This document shows positions 24,848 through 33,113 of a stretch of DNA of 53,587 bases, one piece after another (the first letter of the stretch is position 1; the number at the start of each line of letters is the position of its first letter). The notes below the pieces were generated by a model. That model made no database searches. It was not told the origin of the DNA and saw only the letters and a program-made list of their open reading frames with translations. The translations under genes and the position numbers were made by a program. Source of the DNA: Candidatus Bathyarchaeota archaeon (GTDB lineage Archaea; Thermoproteota; Bathyarchaeia; Bathyarchaeales; Bathycorpusculaceae); NCBI GenBank assembly GCA_013388905.1, contig JACAEI010000025.1, positions 1 to 53,587 on the forward strand. The letters run 5' to 3'.

Positions 24848-26158
24848 TTACGGTGAAGTAGGCAGCTTCGGTTTTTGCTTCGTGATTTGTTCAACCAACT
24901 TCCAGAAATCCTCTTCAGTTAGTCCCTTACGCAGTTCTCTCATCAATTTTTTAATTTGATAAAATGTCATCTGCGTTCCTCCCTTGTCCAAGCTTTCTTG
25001 CATACCGCTTATTCTTCGCATTATTTCATCTATCTCACGCGGCGTAGCCTTGATTCCAGCATGCGCCAATCGCCTTTCAATTAAATCTCTTCCAGTTTGC
25101 CTACCTACGAAGAACGTGGCTTGCCTTTCAACGATTTCTGGCGGAAACGGTTCATATATAATCGGATTATCCAACATAGCCTGTATATGCTCATCTGCCT
25201 CGTAAGAAAACGCGTTATCACCTATGATTGGCTTATGAAACTGTACGGGCAGGGCGAAGCTTTTCTCAACTAATTGCGAAAGCCTATAAAGCTTCTTCAA
25301 ATCCAAGCCTGTGTCAATATTATAAAGAAGCTCCAATGCGACAACAACCTCTTCTAAAGCTGCTACGCCGGCTCTCTCACCAAACCCTCCAATACATGTA
25401 TGCACGTAGGCAATGCCTTCCTCAACGGCAGCCAATGTGTTCGCTGTGGCTAAACCAAAATCGTTGTGACAATGAACTGAAAGCGGAATGTCTCTACCAA
25501 TTTGCTTTAAAAGCTCATCTCTCACATGTGAAATAAGATAGCGCATTGACAAAGGTCTCAAGAAACCAACAGTATCCGCTATGCCCAGCCTGTCTGCGCC
25601 TGCTTTCACGGCAGTTTTAAACATCTGCAGAATTTCCTCAAGCGATGTTCTTGAAGCATCTTCTAAAACAAAATTCACCGTCATGCCATGCTTCTTCGCG
25701 TATCCCACAGCGTCAGCAGTTTTTTCCAAAACTTGCTCTTTCGTCATCTTAAGCCTATATTGAAGATTAAGCCCATTAAAAGGCGTGAACATCATAATCT
25801 CCTTGATGCCACATTCAAGACAAGCGTCTACGTCGCTTCTAGTTATGCGGGCAGAAGCAGCTAAACGTGCCTGTTCGAAGCCTTCGTTTGCAATTCGTCT
25901 AACATTATTTTTTTCCTCTTCTGAAAGCCCGGGAAAACCTGTGGTTATTGTGGCTATGCCCGTTTCGTCCATCATCTTAGCTAGCTTAACTTTTTCCACG
26001 TATGTGAGATAAACTGAGGGCATTTGGACGCCTTCTCTTAGAGTTTCGTCCCAAATGAAAACCCGTTCTGGAAGTTTAGGAGGCAAGTTCTTTCTTAGAC
26101 GGTTGTAGTTTGCAATTAATCCTTTTGCTTCGAGTTTTTTGAATATTGTTTTTCTCAT
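24848..26158 (-). CDS. DRE-TIM metallolyase (isopropylmalate/homocitrate/citramalate synthase-like)
   Basis: A 436-residue enzyme of the LeuA/homocitrate synthase superfamily, which condenses an acyl-CoA with a 2-oxoacid. The metal-site motif is FIWDETLREGVQMP (D-x-TLREG; E where most have G). HCHNDFGLATANTLAAVEEG supplies the HxH ligands, and GFGERAGVAALEEVVVALE matches the family. A FSYEADEHIQAMLDNPIIYEPF segment recalls homocitrate and Re-citrate synthases rather than long LeuA enzymes, and no LeuA regulatory domain is present. Substrate is undecided. It precedes the acyl-CoA ligase on the same strand, so acetyl-CoA chemistry is likely shared. Confidence 0.85.
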   Translation of the reverse strand: MRKTIFKKLEAKGLIANYNRLRKNLPPKLPERVFIWDETLREGVQMPSVYLTYVEKVKLAKMMDETGIATITTGFPGLSEEEKNNVRRIANEGFEQARLAASARITRSDVDACLECGIKEIMMFTPFNGLNLQYRLKMTKEQVLEKTADAVGYAKKHGMTVNFVLEDASRTSLEEILQMFKTAVKAGADRLGIADTVGFLRPLSMRYLISHVRDELLKQIGRDIPLSVHCHNDFGLATANTLAAVEEGIAYVHTCIGGFGERAGVAALEEVVVALELLYNIDTGLDLKKLYRLSQLVEKSFALPVQFHKPIIGDNAFSYEADEHIQAMLDNPIIYEPFPPEIVERQATFFVGRQTGRDLIERRLAHAGIKATPREIDEIMRRISGMQESLDKGGTQMTFYQIKKLMRELRKGLTEEDFWKLVEQITKQKPKLPTSP

Positions 26159-26253
26159 CTAGGCGCACATTCCAACAATTAGTGTGAGATGCATTTTCTA
26201 TTTTCACGAGCATTTATATAAGAATTATACGCATCTTGACATGCGTGAGACTT

Positions 26254-26799
26254 ATGGACGTGTTTGAAACCATAGAAAAGAGGAGAAGCATACGCAAGTT
26301 TAAGCGTGACCCAATAGCTGATGGTGATTTAAAGAGGATTTTGGAGGCTGGGCGACTGGCTCCTTCTGGTGGTAATCGCCAACCATGGTATTTCATAATA
26401 GTAAACGACGCGAAAACAAAGAGTGCATTATCCAAAGCAGCAAACAACCAAAATTTTATTGCAGATGCGGACACCGTGATTGTGACATTAGGCGATTCTG
26501 GGACAACACCTACCAAATTATCTTACAAACTTTCTTCAACTAGGATACCTCACCTGCAAGACCCTATGATAGCAGTGGAGCATATGATTTTAGCTGCAAC
26601 AGCACTTGGCTATGGAACATGTTGGATAGGAGCTTTCAACGAGGATGAGGTAAAAAAGATTTTGAAAATTCCTGAAGGTCTATCAGTTGTTGCTTTATTT
26701 CCAGTTGGTGTTCCTGACGAGCAGCCGACGCCTAGACCAAGAAAAGCATTCAGGGAAATATTTTTCAAAGAATCGTTTGGAATTCCACTAGAGCTATAA
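26254..26799 (+). CDS. Nitroreductase family FMN-dependent oxidoreductase
   Basis: A 181-residue NAD(P)H- and FMN-dependent nitroreductase-fold protein. The family start MDVFETIEKRRSIRKFKRDP, the FMN-binding ILEAGRLAPSGGNRQPWYFI, and the C-terminal ATALGYGTCWIGAF, LPVG-like FPVGVPDEQP and PRPRKAF segments are all visible. Physiological electron acceptor unknown. The ATG at 26254 matches the family start and has GTGAGA 5-10 bases upstream; a TTG farther upstream is rejected. It is divergent from the DRE-TIM gene with a 95-base gap and may be co-transcribed with the GYD gene 78 bases downstream. Confidence 0.9.
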   Translation: MDVFETIEKRRSIRKFKRDPIADGDLKRILEAGRLAPSGGNRQPWYFIIVNDAKTKSALSKAANNQNFIADADTVIVTLGDSGTTPTKLSYKLSSTRIPHLQDPMIAVEHMILAATALGYGTCWIGAFNEDEVKKILKIPEGLSVVALFPVGVPDEQPTPRPRKAFREIFFKESFGIPLEL

Positions 26800-26877
26800 C
26801 TAAACTGGTTATTTTGCTTACAAGTTTCAAAATTGTTTTAAGCTTTTTCAGGCATATGCTATTCTGGTGAAAAGAAT

Positions 26878-27123
26878 ATGTTGTTTGTGACTTTGATGTT
26901 ACCTAAGGGGAAAGGAGCAGATGCCGTGAAATATTTGAAAGAGCTTAAGGCGCCAAAAGGAGTGAAGATTCGGGAAATTTACTTTACGTTCGGCAGATAT
27001 GATGGTATAATCGTGTTTGAAGCTCCAGATGAGGCGACTGCCATGAAATTTGTCATGCAAACTGGATTCTCGACGCAGTATGCAATGGAAACTTTAGTAG
27101 CTGTTCCAGCAAATCAAATCTGA
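26878..27123 (+). CDS. GYD domain protein
   Basis: An 81-residue protein of the GYD (DUF1330-like, ferredoxin-fold) family. The name-giving motif appears as FGRYDGIIVFEAPDEATAMKF, and the C-terminal TLVAVPAN strand is typical. Such proteins form small dimers or higher oligomers; function is unknown. GGTGAAAAG lies about 5-8 bases before the ATG. It faces nth convergently with 25 bases between. Length equals the family's usual 80-100 residues. Confidence 0.82.
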   Translation: MLFVTLMLPKGKGADAVKYLKELKAPKGVKIREIYFTFGRYDGIIVFEAPDEATAMKFVMQTGFSTQYAMETLVAVPANQI

Positions 27124-27148
27124 TGCTTACACTGAAGCTCAGTTTCTT

Positions 27149-27832
27149 TTATTTTCTTTTGGCTCTGCTTTCATAGTCGCATATACAGTTTATTGGGCAT
27201 TCAACGCATTTTGGATTCTGCGCTTTGCATGTATATTTGGCTAAGAGCCAGAACAAGCCGCCTATTCTTTCTCCGCTTTGCCATGGAAGAAACTGTTTCA
27301 AGGCGTTTTGAATTTCTTCATATTTTGCGTTTGGTTTAGCTATACCTATTCTTTTGGCTATTCTGTCCATGTGCGTGTCGACTACCATGATTTCTGTGTA
27401 TGAATACCTGTTTGCGAGGAGGACATCTGCAGTTTTTTTGCCGATGCCGGGCAGTTCCATAAGCTTTTTTCTGGCTTCTTCTTTAGGTAAAGCAAGTATT
27501 GTGGATATGTCACCTTTGAATTTTTGCAATACTGCTTTTGAGAGTTCTTTTATGCGTTTGGATTTGACATTATAAAGCCCACCGCTTCTGATTGCATTTT
27601 TTATGGCGTTTATGTTTGCGCTTGCTAAGACTTCTGGTTCTATCGTGAATTTTGCTGCTAAGCCTTTGTAAGCTCTTACGCAGTTTATCTCGCTTGTGTT
27701 TTGTGAGAGAACCGTGATTATTAGGTTTTTGAATGGGTCCTTAGCTGTTTCTTCCGGGTATTCGACTGGCCACCAGTATCTGCCGTATTTTTCTTCCAAG
27801 ATTGGAACGTATTTTGGGTCTAGTTTTTTCAT
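27149..27832 (-). CDS. nth: Endonuclease III
   Basis: A 227-residue DNA glycosylase/AP lyase that removes oxidised pyrimidines. The helix-hairpin-helix is LPGIGKKTADVLLANRY, with the catalytic lysine in GIGKKTA, and VVDTHMDRIAKRIG holds the catalytic aspartate (D in VDTH). The C-terminal 4Fe-4S site is complete: C-x6-C-x2-C-x5-C (CKAQNPKCVECPINCIC). The ATG is at 27832, with GGAAGCC upstream. It is divergent from the acyl-CoA dehydrogenase gene, sharing a 136-base gap. Confidence 0.94.
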   Translation of the reverse strand: MKKLDPKYVPILEEKYGRYWWPVEYPEETAKDPFKNLIITVLSQNTSEINCVRAYKGLAAKFTIEPEVLASANINAIKNAIRSGGLYNVKSKRIKELSKAVLQKFKGDISTILALPKEEARKKLMELPGIGKKTADVLLANRYSYTEIMVVDTHMDRIAKRIGIAKPNAKYEEIQNALKQFLPWQSGERIGGLFWLLAKYTCKAQNPKCVECPINCICDYESRAKRK

Positions 27833-27914
27833 GATGGCTTCCTTCTTGTGGCGTTGTGTAAAGATGTTGATTGGTGAACTTCACGTTATTTCTTAGCTCT
27901 TGTTCTAGAAATAG

Positions 27915-27922
27915 TTTATATA
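27915..27922 (+). promoter_or_regulatory. TATA box for acyl-CoA dehydrogenase gene
   Basis: TTTATATA about 50 bases before the ATG at 27969, which puts the expected transcription start near 27946 and leaves a leader of about 23 bases containing GAGGTAAT. Confidence 0.55.
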
Positions 27923-27968
27923 GAAACGTTAGGGAATATTTGCCGTAAAATGAGTTGAGGTAATAGCT

Positions 27969-29135
27969 ATGGATTTTGAGTTAAGCGCTGAGCAGAAGAT
28001 GATTGTACAGACTGCTACAGATATTGCATGTGATTTTGGTCCTGAGTATTGGCGTGAGAAGGATAAGCGGCACGAGTTTCCTGAAGATTTTTGGAAAAGT
28101 TTGGTTGAGGCTGGTTTTACGGGCATTGTCGTGCCCGAAAAGTATGGTGGCGGCGGTTTAGGCATGTTTGAGATGATTTTGGCTATGGAGACGCTTGTGT
28201 CTGAGGGGTGTGGTTTGGCGGGTGAGTGGCTTTTGTGTTTGTCAGCTGTTTTTGGTGGTTTATCCATTGCGAAGCATGGTAGTGAGGCGCAGAAGGAGAA
28301 GTATTTGTCAAAAATTGCGAAAGGCATGGAGTTTTGTTTGGCTTTGACTGAGCCTGATGCTGGAACGAATACGTTGAATATTAGCACTAAGGCAGTGCGG
28401 GATGACGATGGTTATGTGATTAATGGTCAGAAGATGTTTATTTCTGGTGCAGACCGTGCGAAGGGTATGCTTTTGGTTACGCGAACGACGCCGATTAAGG
28501 AAGCACCGAAAAGGACTTTGGGTTTAAGCCTATTCATTGTGGATTTGCCTAATCCGGCTGTGGAGATTATTCCGATTGAGAAGCACGGGATTAATTATTC
28601 GAAGACTTTTGAGATGTATATTAGCGACTTGAAGGTTTCTGGCGATTGCTTGTTGGGTGAAGCAGATAAGGGTTGGTATTCTGTTTTGGACACGCTTAAT
28701 CCTGAGCGTATGAGTTTTAGTGCGGCTGCGTGCGGTTTAGGATTGTTGGCGATTAAGAAGGCTGTTGAGTATGCTAAAGAGCGTAAAGTGTTTGATGCGC
28801 CTATTGGGGCTTATCAAGGTGTGCAGTTTCCTTTGGCTGAAGCTAAAGCGAAGATTGAGGTGGCTAGACTGCTAAACTATAAGGCTGCTTGGCTTTACGA
28901 TAAAGGCTTAGATTGTGGAGCTGAGGCAAACATGGCGAAAGTGGCAGCTGTAGATGCGGGCACAAGTGCGGTTTTTCATGCGATGCAAGCGTTTGGCGGA
29001 TATGGCTATGCTGTGGAGTATGATGTGGAAAGGTGGTGGAGAGAAGTAAACTTAATACGGCTAGCGCCAGTGACACACCAGATGGCATTAGCGTTTATAG
29101 GACAACACGTACTAGGACTACCAAAATCATACTAA
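27969..29135 (+). CDS. Acyl-CoA dehydrogenase
   Basis: A 388-residue FAD enzyme that makes a trans-2 double bond in acyl-CoA. Visible features: GFTGIVVPEKYGGGGLGMFE in the N-terminal domain, FCLALTEPDAGTN and NGQKMFISGA in the middle domain, then ERMSFSAAACGLGLLAIKKA and the C-terminal MQAFGGYGYAVEYDVERWWRE. The catalytic Glu probably lies in the last segment (E of VEYDVERWWRE). Its codons are strongly G/T-rich compared with the A/C-rich downstream beta-oxidation genes. It is 650 bases upstream of the hydroxyacyl-CoA dehydrogenase and probably acts before the hydratase at 30663. The electron acceptor (ETF or other) is not encoded nearby. Confidence 0.92.
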   Translation: MDFELSAEQKMIVQTATDIACDFGPEYWREKDKRHEFPEDFWKSLVEAGFTGIVVPEKYGGGGLGMFEMILAMETLVSEGCGLAGEWLLCLSAVFGGLSIAKHGSEAQKEKYLSKIAKGMEFCLALTEPDAGTNTLNISTKAVRDDDGYVINGQKMFISGADRAKGMLLVTRTTPIKEAPKRTLGLSLFIVDLPNPAVEIIPIEKHGINYSKTFEMYISDLKVSGDCLLGEADKGWYSVLDTLNPERMSFSAAACGLGLLAIKKAVEYAKERKVFDAPIGAYQGVQFPLAEAKAKIEVARLLNYKAAWLYDKGLDCGAEANMAKVAAVDAGTSAVFHAMQAFGGYGYAVEYDVERWWREVNLIRLAPVTHQMALAFIGQHVLGLPKSY

Positions 29136-29248
29136 ACTTATAGCAATTTTGAAAGAATTAAACTTAATAAACGCCTTAAATAGAATATTGCAATTACGAG
29201 CGTAGAAGCAGTATCAGAATCGTTAAACGCTCTGTCGATAGATAAGGT

Positions 29249-29512
29249 TTAGATTGTGTAATCCAGCAAAAAATTCGTAACTCCAACAAAACAAGCCAAT
29301 CCAGTTATCAAAATAGCAACCAAAAGCCTGCTTTTCCCTTTTTCACCATGTGAAAGCCAGTATGTAAATGCAAAGGCTGGAACATAAAACATTAAGAAAG
29401 TTGACGCTGCCCAAGGCCAACCTAGGGGATTAGCCTCTTCCGCAATAACCAAAAACCACAAGGCAACCAACATAACCAAGGACGCTTTAACGAAACGGTC
29501 CAACACACTCAT
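29249..29512 (-). CDS. Small three-helix membrane protein
   Basis: Unrecognised 87-residue protein with three hydrophobic segments (ASLVMLVALWFLVIA, ASTFLMFYVPAFAFTYWL, LLVAILITGLACFVGV) and a short charged cytoplasmic loop (SHGEKGKSRL). It lies on the opposite strand between two beta-oxidation genes. A paired-dyad DNA element (29601-29636) is upstream of its start. It could be a transporter accessory or simply an orphan membrane protein. It is held to be real because of its consistent hydrophobic pattern and clean ATG. Confidence 0.55.
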   Translation of the reverse strand: MSVLDRFVKASLVMLVALWFLVIAEEANPLGWPWAASTFLMFYVPAFAFTYWLSHGEKGKSRLLVAILITGLACFVGVTNFLLDYTI

Positions 29513-29600
29513 ACTCTAAGCCTAAGAAACAGCCCACCTATCACATTTCAGAACTCAAAATCAAAATTCAAAAAACGAATTATCCAACAACATGCAGCCA

Positions 29601-29636
29601 TTGACCAATCAAAAAGATTTTTCTTTGACCAGTCAA
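29601..29636. promoter_or_regulatory. Paired TTGA-N4-TCAA dyads, copy 1
   Basis: Two sites, TTGACCAATCAA (29601-29612) and TTGACCAGTCAA (29625-29636), with centres 24 bp apart. The intervening AAAGATTTTTCTTT is itself nearly palindromic. A copy with the same spacing and the same linker, in reverse orientation, is at 46259-46294. The element lies about 100 bases before the TATA-like CTTTAAAA (29734) of the hydroxyacyl-CoA dehydrogenase operon and 89 bases before the small membrane gene on the other side. A dimer-of-dimers binding site for a regulator, such as one of TetR type, is the likely reading (inference). Confidence 0.6.
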
Positions 29637-29784
29637 AACAGCAGTCCAATCCATATAAGAAGAGTCTATCCGCTCCGAGACAAACAAAAAACCTCGGAAT
29701 TGCTAAACAAAACACCAAACCCAACATGAAAACCTTTAAAACACCACCAAACCCTAAACCAAAATCAAAAGGAGAACAAACACT

Positions 29785-30648
29785 ATGGAAATAAAGAAAA
29801 TAACAGTTTTAGGCGCGGGACTAATGGGACACGGCATCGCACAAGTCGCAGCACAAATCGGCAAATATGACGTAACCATGCGAGACATCGAACAACGCTT
29901 CATCGACAATGGCATAAACATGATACGCACAAGCCTACAGAAATTCGTCAGCAAGGGACAAATCACTGAAACAGAAATGAACGAAACACTCGCACGCATA
30001 CACACCACGCTAGACCTAAAACAAGCAGTTTCTAATGCAGACTTAATCATCGAAGCTGTCCCAGAAAACATCGAACTCAAAAAAACCACATTCCGCGAAG
30101 TAGACGTCTACGTGCCCAAACATGCCATAATTGCCTCAAACACCAGCAGTGTAAGCATAACAGAACTCGCATCAGCCACAAAACGCCCAGAAAAAGTCGC
30201 AGGCATGCACTTTTTCAATCCCCCTCAACTCATGAAACTTATCGAAATAATAAAAGGAGCAAAAACAAGCGACGAAACCATCCAAACAATCCAAGAAGTC
30301 GCGCAAAAAATGGAAAAAGAAACCGTACTCGTCAAAAAAGACACACCAGGCTTCATTGTAAACCGCATACTTATCCCAGCACTGAACGAAGCCGTAGCAT
30401 TACTCTGGGAAGACATCGCTACAAAAGAAGACATAGACAAAGCCATAAAACTCGGCTTAAACTGGCCCATGGGACCACTCATGCTGCTAGATTATATAGG
30501 CGCAGACACAACACTTGCAATTGCAGAAGTCCTACAGCATGAGCTAGACGAAAAATTCCACCCGCACCCCGGCTTAAAGCAGATGGTTAAAGCTAATTTG
30601 CTCGGAAGAAAAACTGGCAAAGGCTTCTACGACTGGACCCAAAAATAA
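29785..30648 (+). CDS. 3-hydroxyacyl-CoA (3-hydroxybutyryl-CoA) dehydrogenase
   Basis: A 287-residue NAD-dependent enzyme that oxidises (S)-3-hydroxyacyl-CoA to the 3-oxo form. It has the N-terminal Rossmann motif VLGAGLMGHGIAQVAA, the middle ASNTSSVSITELAS and HFFNPPQLMKLIEI segments (catalytic His in GMHFFNP), and the C-terminal PGFIVNRILIPALNEA and GLNWPMGPLMLLDYIGADT. Length equals single-domain HBD. AAGGAG lies 8-10 bases before the ATG. The enoyl-CoA hydratase follows after 14 bases, so the two are one operon. A/C-rich codons set it apart from the acyl-CoA dehydrogenase gene. Confidence 0.95.
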   Translation: MEIKKITVLGAGLMGHGIAQVAAQIGKYDVTMRDIEQRFIDNGINMIRTSLQKFVSKGQITETEMNETLARIHTTLDLKQAVSNADLIIEAVPENIELKKTTFREVDVYVPKHAIIASNTSSVSITELASATKRPEKVAGMHFFNPPQLMKLIEIIKGAKTSDETIQTIQEVAQKMEKETVLVKKDTPGFIVNRILIPALNEAVALLWEDIATKEDIDKAIKLGLNWPMGPLMLLDYIGADTTLAIAEVLQHELDEKFHPHPGLKQMVKANLLGRKTGKGFYDWTQK

Positions 30649-30662
30649 GGAGACAAAAGCCT

Positions 30663-31445
30663 ATGGAATTCAAACACATAATCTATGAAAAAGCAGAAGG
30701 CATAGCCACCATAACACTAAACCGTCCAGAAGCATTAAACGCCTTTAACAAAGAACTAATCACCGAAGTCTTGCAAGCCATAGAAGACATCAAAACAGAC
30801 GAGGCAATCCGCGTAGTAGTATTGACAGGCGCAGGAGAAAAAGCATTCAGCGCAGGCGCAGACATAAAAGCCATGAAAGGCATGACTGCACTAAAAGCAC
30901 GCGAACTCTCACTAATGGGCGAAAAACTTTGCTTAGCATTTGAAAACCTTGAAAAGCCAGTAATCGCAGCAATAAACGGCTACGCACTCGGCGGAGGCTT
31001 AGAAGCGGCAATGTCATGCGATTTACGCATAGCTTCAGAAAACGCAAGAATGGGACAAACAGAAATTAACATTGGCCTGATTCCAGGCTGGGGCGGAACA
31101 CAAAGACTTACACGCCTAATCGGCGCAACAAAAGCTAAAGAACTCATCTACACAGGCAAGCTTATTGACGCAAAAACCGCTGAACAGTTGGGCATAGTGA
31201 ACATGGCTGTGCCAGCAGACAAATTCAAAGAAACAGTACGCCAACTCGCTTTAGACCTAGCACAAAAAGCGCCAGTAGCCATTAAAGTGGCTAAGGCGTT
31301 AATCAACAAAGGCTCGGAAATAAGCCTAGACGCAGCATTAGCCCTAGAACGTGAAGGCTTCGGAGTAGTCGCATCAACAGAAGACTTGCAAGAAGGTGTT
31401 TCAGCGTTTACGGAAAAACGCAAACCAACATTTAAAGGTAAATAA
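30663..31445 (+). CDS. Enoyl-CoA hydratase/crotonase
   Basis: A 260-residue crotonase-fold enzyme that hydrates 2-enoyl-CoA. It has the start GIATITLNRPEALNAFNKEL, the oxyanion-hole and CoA segments FSAGADIKAMKG and AINGYALGGGLEAAMSCDLR, then ARMGQTEINIGLIPGWGGTQRL with the catalytic Glu positions both present (E in GLEAAM and E in TEINIG). The C-terminus has APVAIKVAKALIN. AAGGAG lies about 9 bases before the ATG. It works between the acyl-CoA dehydrogenase and HBD in beta-oxidation. No thiolase gene is in the window. Confidence 0.95.
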   Translation: MEFKHIIYEKAEGIATITLNRPEALNAFNKELITEVLQAIEDIKTDEAIRVVVLTGAGEKAFSAGADIKAMKGMTALKARELSLMGEKLCLAFENLEKPVIAAINGYALGGGLEAAMSCDLRIASENARMGQTEINIGLIPGWGGTQRLTRLIGATKAKELIYTGKLIDAKTAEQLGIVNMAVPADKFKETVRQLALDLAQKAPVAIKVAKALINKGSEISLDAALALEREGFGVVASTEDLQEGVSAFTEKRKPTFKGK

Positions 31446-31510
31446 ACAAAACGCTATGCTAATTTCCTTCATTTTTTAAAAACTTAAAGATAGAAATGTG
31501 GAAACGAAAC

Positions 31511-32956
31511 CTAATAACTGCCCATTTCTTTTTTGAATGCTTCTGCAAATGCGCGTCCCCAATTGTCTAGGGCTTCCAGCTTTCCAATAAAGAATCTAAG
31601 CACAGGCGGCTCAAACACAAACTTCAAGCCTTTCACTAGATTCCGATGCTCATACAGCCAATGAATTCTGTCAACCGCGTATTCAATATGCGAAACAGTG
31701 TAAACCCTTCGCGGCAACGCAATTCTGCACAGCTCCAAATCTGCATAAACTTCTTTTCCATCTTTGTCCCGTTCCATTGAAATAGTGCCCCGCTCCATGC
31801 TTCTAATGCCCGAAGCCAAGTAAAGCGCAGCAGTCAACGCCCCAGCTGGATATTGCGATTGAGGAATATGTGGCAAAAACCGTTTAGCGTCTAAATGACA
31901 GGCTAAACCTCCAGGTGGCGTAACAACTGGAAGCCCAATCTCCTTTAGTCTACCCACAAAATACTTAATCTGCTCCACAGCACAGTCAGCAAGGTCCGGG
32001 TCAACCATTTCACGCATTCCAACAGCCATAGCTGCAACTTCACGCTGAGACATGCCACCATAAGTGAAGAAGCCCTCATACACTGGAAGCCAAGGCTGAA
32101 TCTTCTCGAAAAGCGCCTTATTGTTTGTGGCTATGCAACCGCCTCTTACGCATGTGTTTTTTCTGCCGCTCATGTAGAAGATATCCGCAAGACTGCACAT
32201 TTCTTTGACGATTTCTGCGACTGTCTTCTTCTCGTAGCCTTCCTCCCTCTGCTTAATCAAATACGCATTTTCGCTAATTAGGCTTCCATCCAAAACCAGA
32301 ATTAAACCATGCTCATTGCAGATTTGCCTAATCTCGCGCAGATTCTGCATCGAAAACGGCTGCCCACCAAGCAGATTAGTTGTTGCTTCCATACGAACGA
32401 AGGCTATTCGTTCCTTACCATACTTTTTGATTGTGTCTTTCAGCTTTTTCGGGTCCATGTTGCCCTTGAAAAGAACTGTGCTTTCTGTCTTTAACGCCTC
32501 ATCTGTGTAAATCTCAAGGCATGTAGCGCCTCCAGTTAATTCGATATGCACTTTGGTTGTGGTGAAATGATAGTTCGTTGGAACAACATCGCCTTGTTTT
32601 GCAAACACCTTTGATATTAAGTGCTCTGCTGCTCTTCCCTGATGAACATTCATCACATAGTTATATCCTAAAACGTCTTTAACTGCATCAGCAAAATCAT
32701 AAAAAGTCATGCTGCCCGCGTAAGCGTCGTCAACACGCATCATAGCCGCGTACTGATTATCACTCATGGCGTTTACGCCGCTGTCCGTGAGCATGTCAAG
32801 AAAAATGTCTTTGGTTTTAAGCTGAAACGTGTTATATCCAGCCTCTTCAATAGCCTTAAGCCTCTCCTCAATCGGTGGCAACCAAATCTTCTGAACCATA
32901 CGAGTCTTATGCATCTCAATGGGAATTTCCTTACCTGAAGATAGTTTTATGGACAT
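31511..32956 (-). CDS. tnaA: Tryptophanase / tyrosine phenol-lyase family PLP enzyme
   Basis: A roughly 481-residue beta-eliminating lyase that splits tryptophan to indole, pyruvate and ammonia, or tyrosine to phenol. The substrate entry YNTFQLKTKDIFLDMLTDSG, VHQGRAAEHLI and FVRMEATTNLLGGQPFSM match TnaA. The PLP lysine lies in YMSGRKNTCVRGG. The C-terminal YTVSHIEYAVD and RFFIGKLEAL match too. The ATG at 32956 is preferred to one eleven codons upstream. Tryptophanase and tyrosine phenol-lyase cannot be separated from this alone. It is divergent from iorAB; the shared gap has TATA-like sequences both ways. Confidence 0.88.
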   Translation of the reverse strand: MSIKLSSGKEIPIEMHKTRMVQKIWLPPIEERLKAIEEAGYNTFQLKTKDIFLDMLTDSGVNAMSDNQYAAMMRVDDAYAGSMTFYDFADAVKDVLGYNYVMNVHQGRAAEHLISKVFAKQGDVVPTNYHFTTTKVHIELTGGATCLEIYTDEALKTESTVLFKGNMDPKKLKDTIKKYGKERIAFVRMEATTNLLGGQPFSMQNLREIRQICNEHGLILVLDGSLISENAYLIKQREEGYEKKTVAEIVKEMCSLADIFYMSGRKNTCVRGGCIATNNKALFEKIQPWLPVYEGFFTYGGMSQREVAAMAVGMREMVDPDLADCAVEQIKYFVGRLKEIGLPVVTPPGGLACHLDAKRFLPHIPQSQYPAGALTAALYLASGIRSMERGTISMERDKDGKEVYADLELCRIALPRRVYTVSHIEYAVDRIHWLYEHRNLVKGLKFVFEPPVLRFFIGKLEALDNWGRAFAEAFKKEMGSY

Positions 32957-33054
32957 ATTATAAACCCCGTGAATAGTGCAGTTATCCACACAGCGTTTTA
33001 ATATGATTTTCGGTCAAGTCATAGTTTATTGAACATTACGTCGGTTTTAAACCA

Positions 33055-33064
33055 AAACTTATAT
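33055..33064 (+). promoter_or_regulatory. TATA box of iorAB
   Basis: ACTTATATGA about 27 bases before a start site near 33086. It overlaps an in-frame ATG at 33063, which therefore should be upstream of the transcript, and supports the TTG start at 33114. Confidence 0.5.
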
Positions 33065-33113
33065 GAGAAAGAAAAAGACTATGACAATTTTCCATAGGTC
33101 GGAGAGAAACTTA

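Noticed and set aside
29513-29784. Replication origin at the composition switch
   Set aside because: The gap has dyads and a skew change, but I see no origin-box motif (such as TCCAGTGGAAA) and no Orc1/Cdc6 gene in the window.
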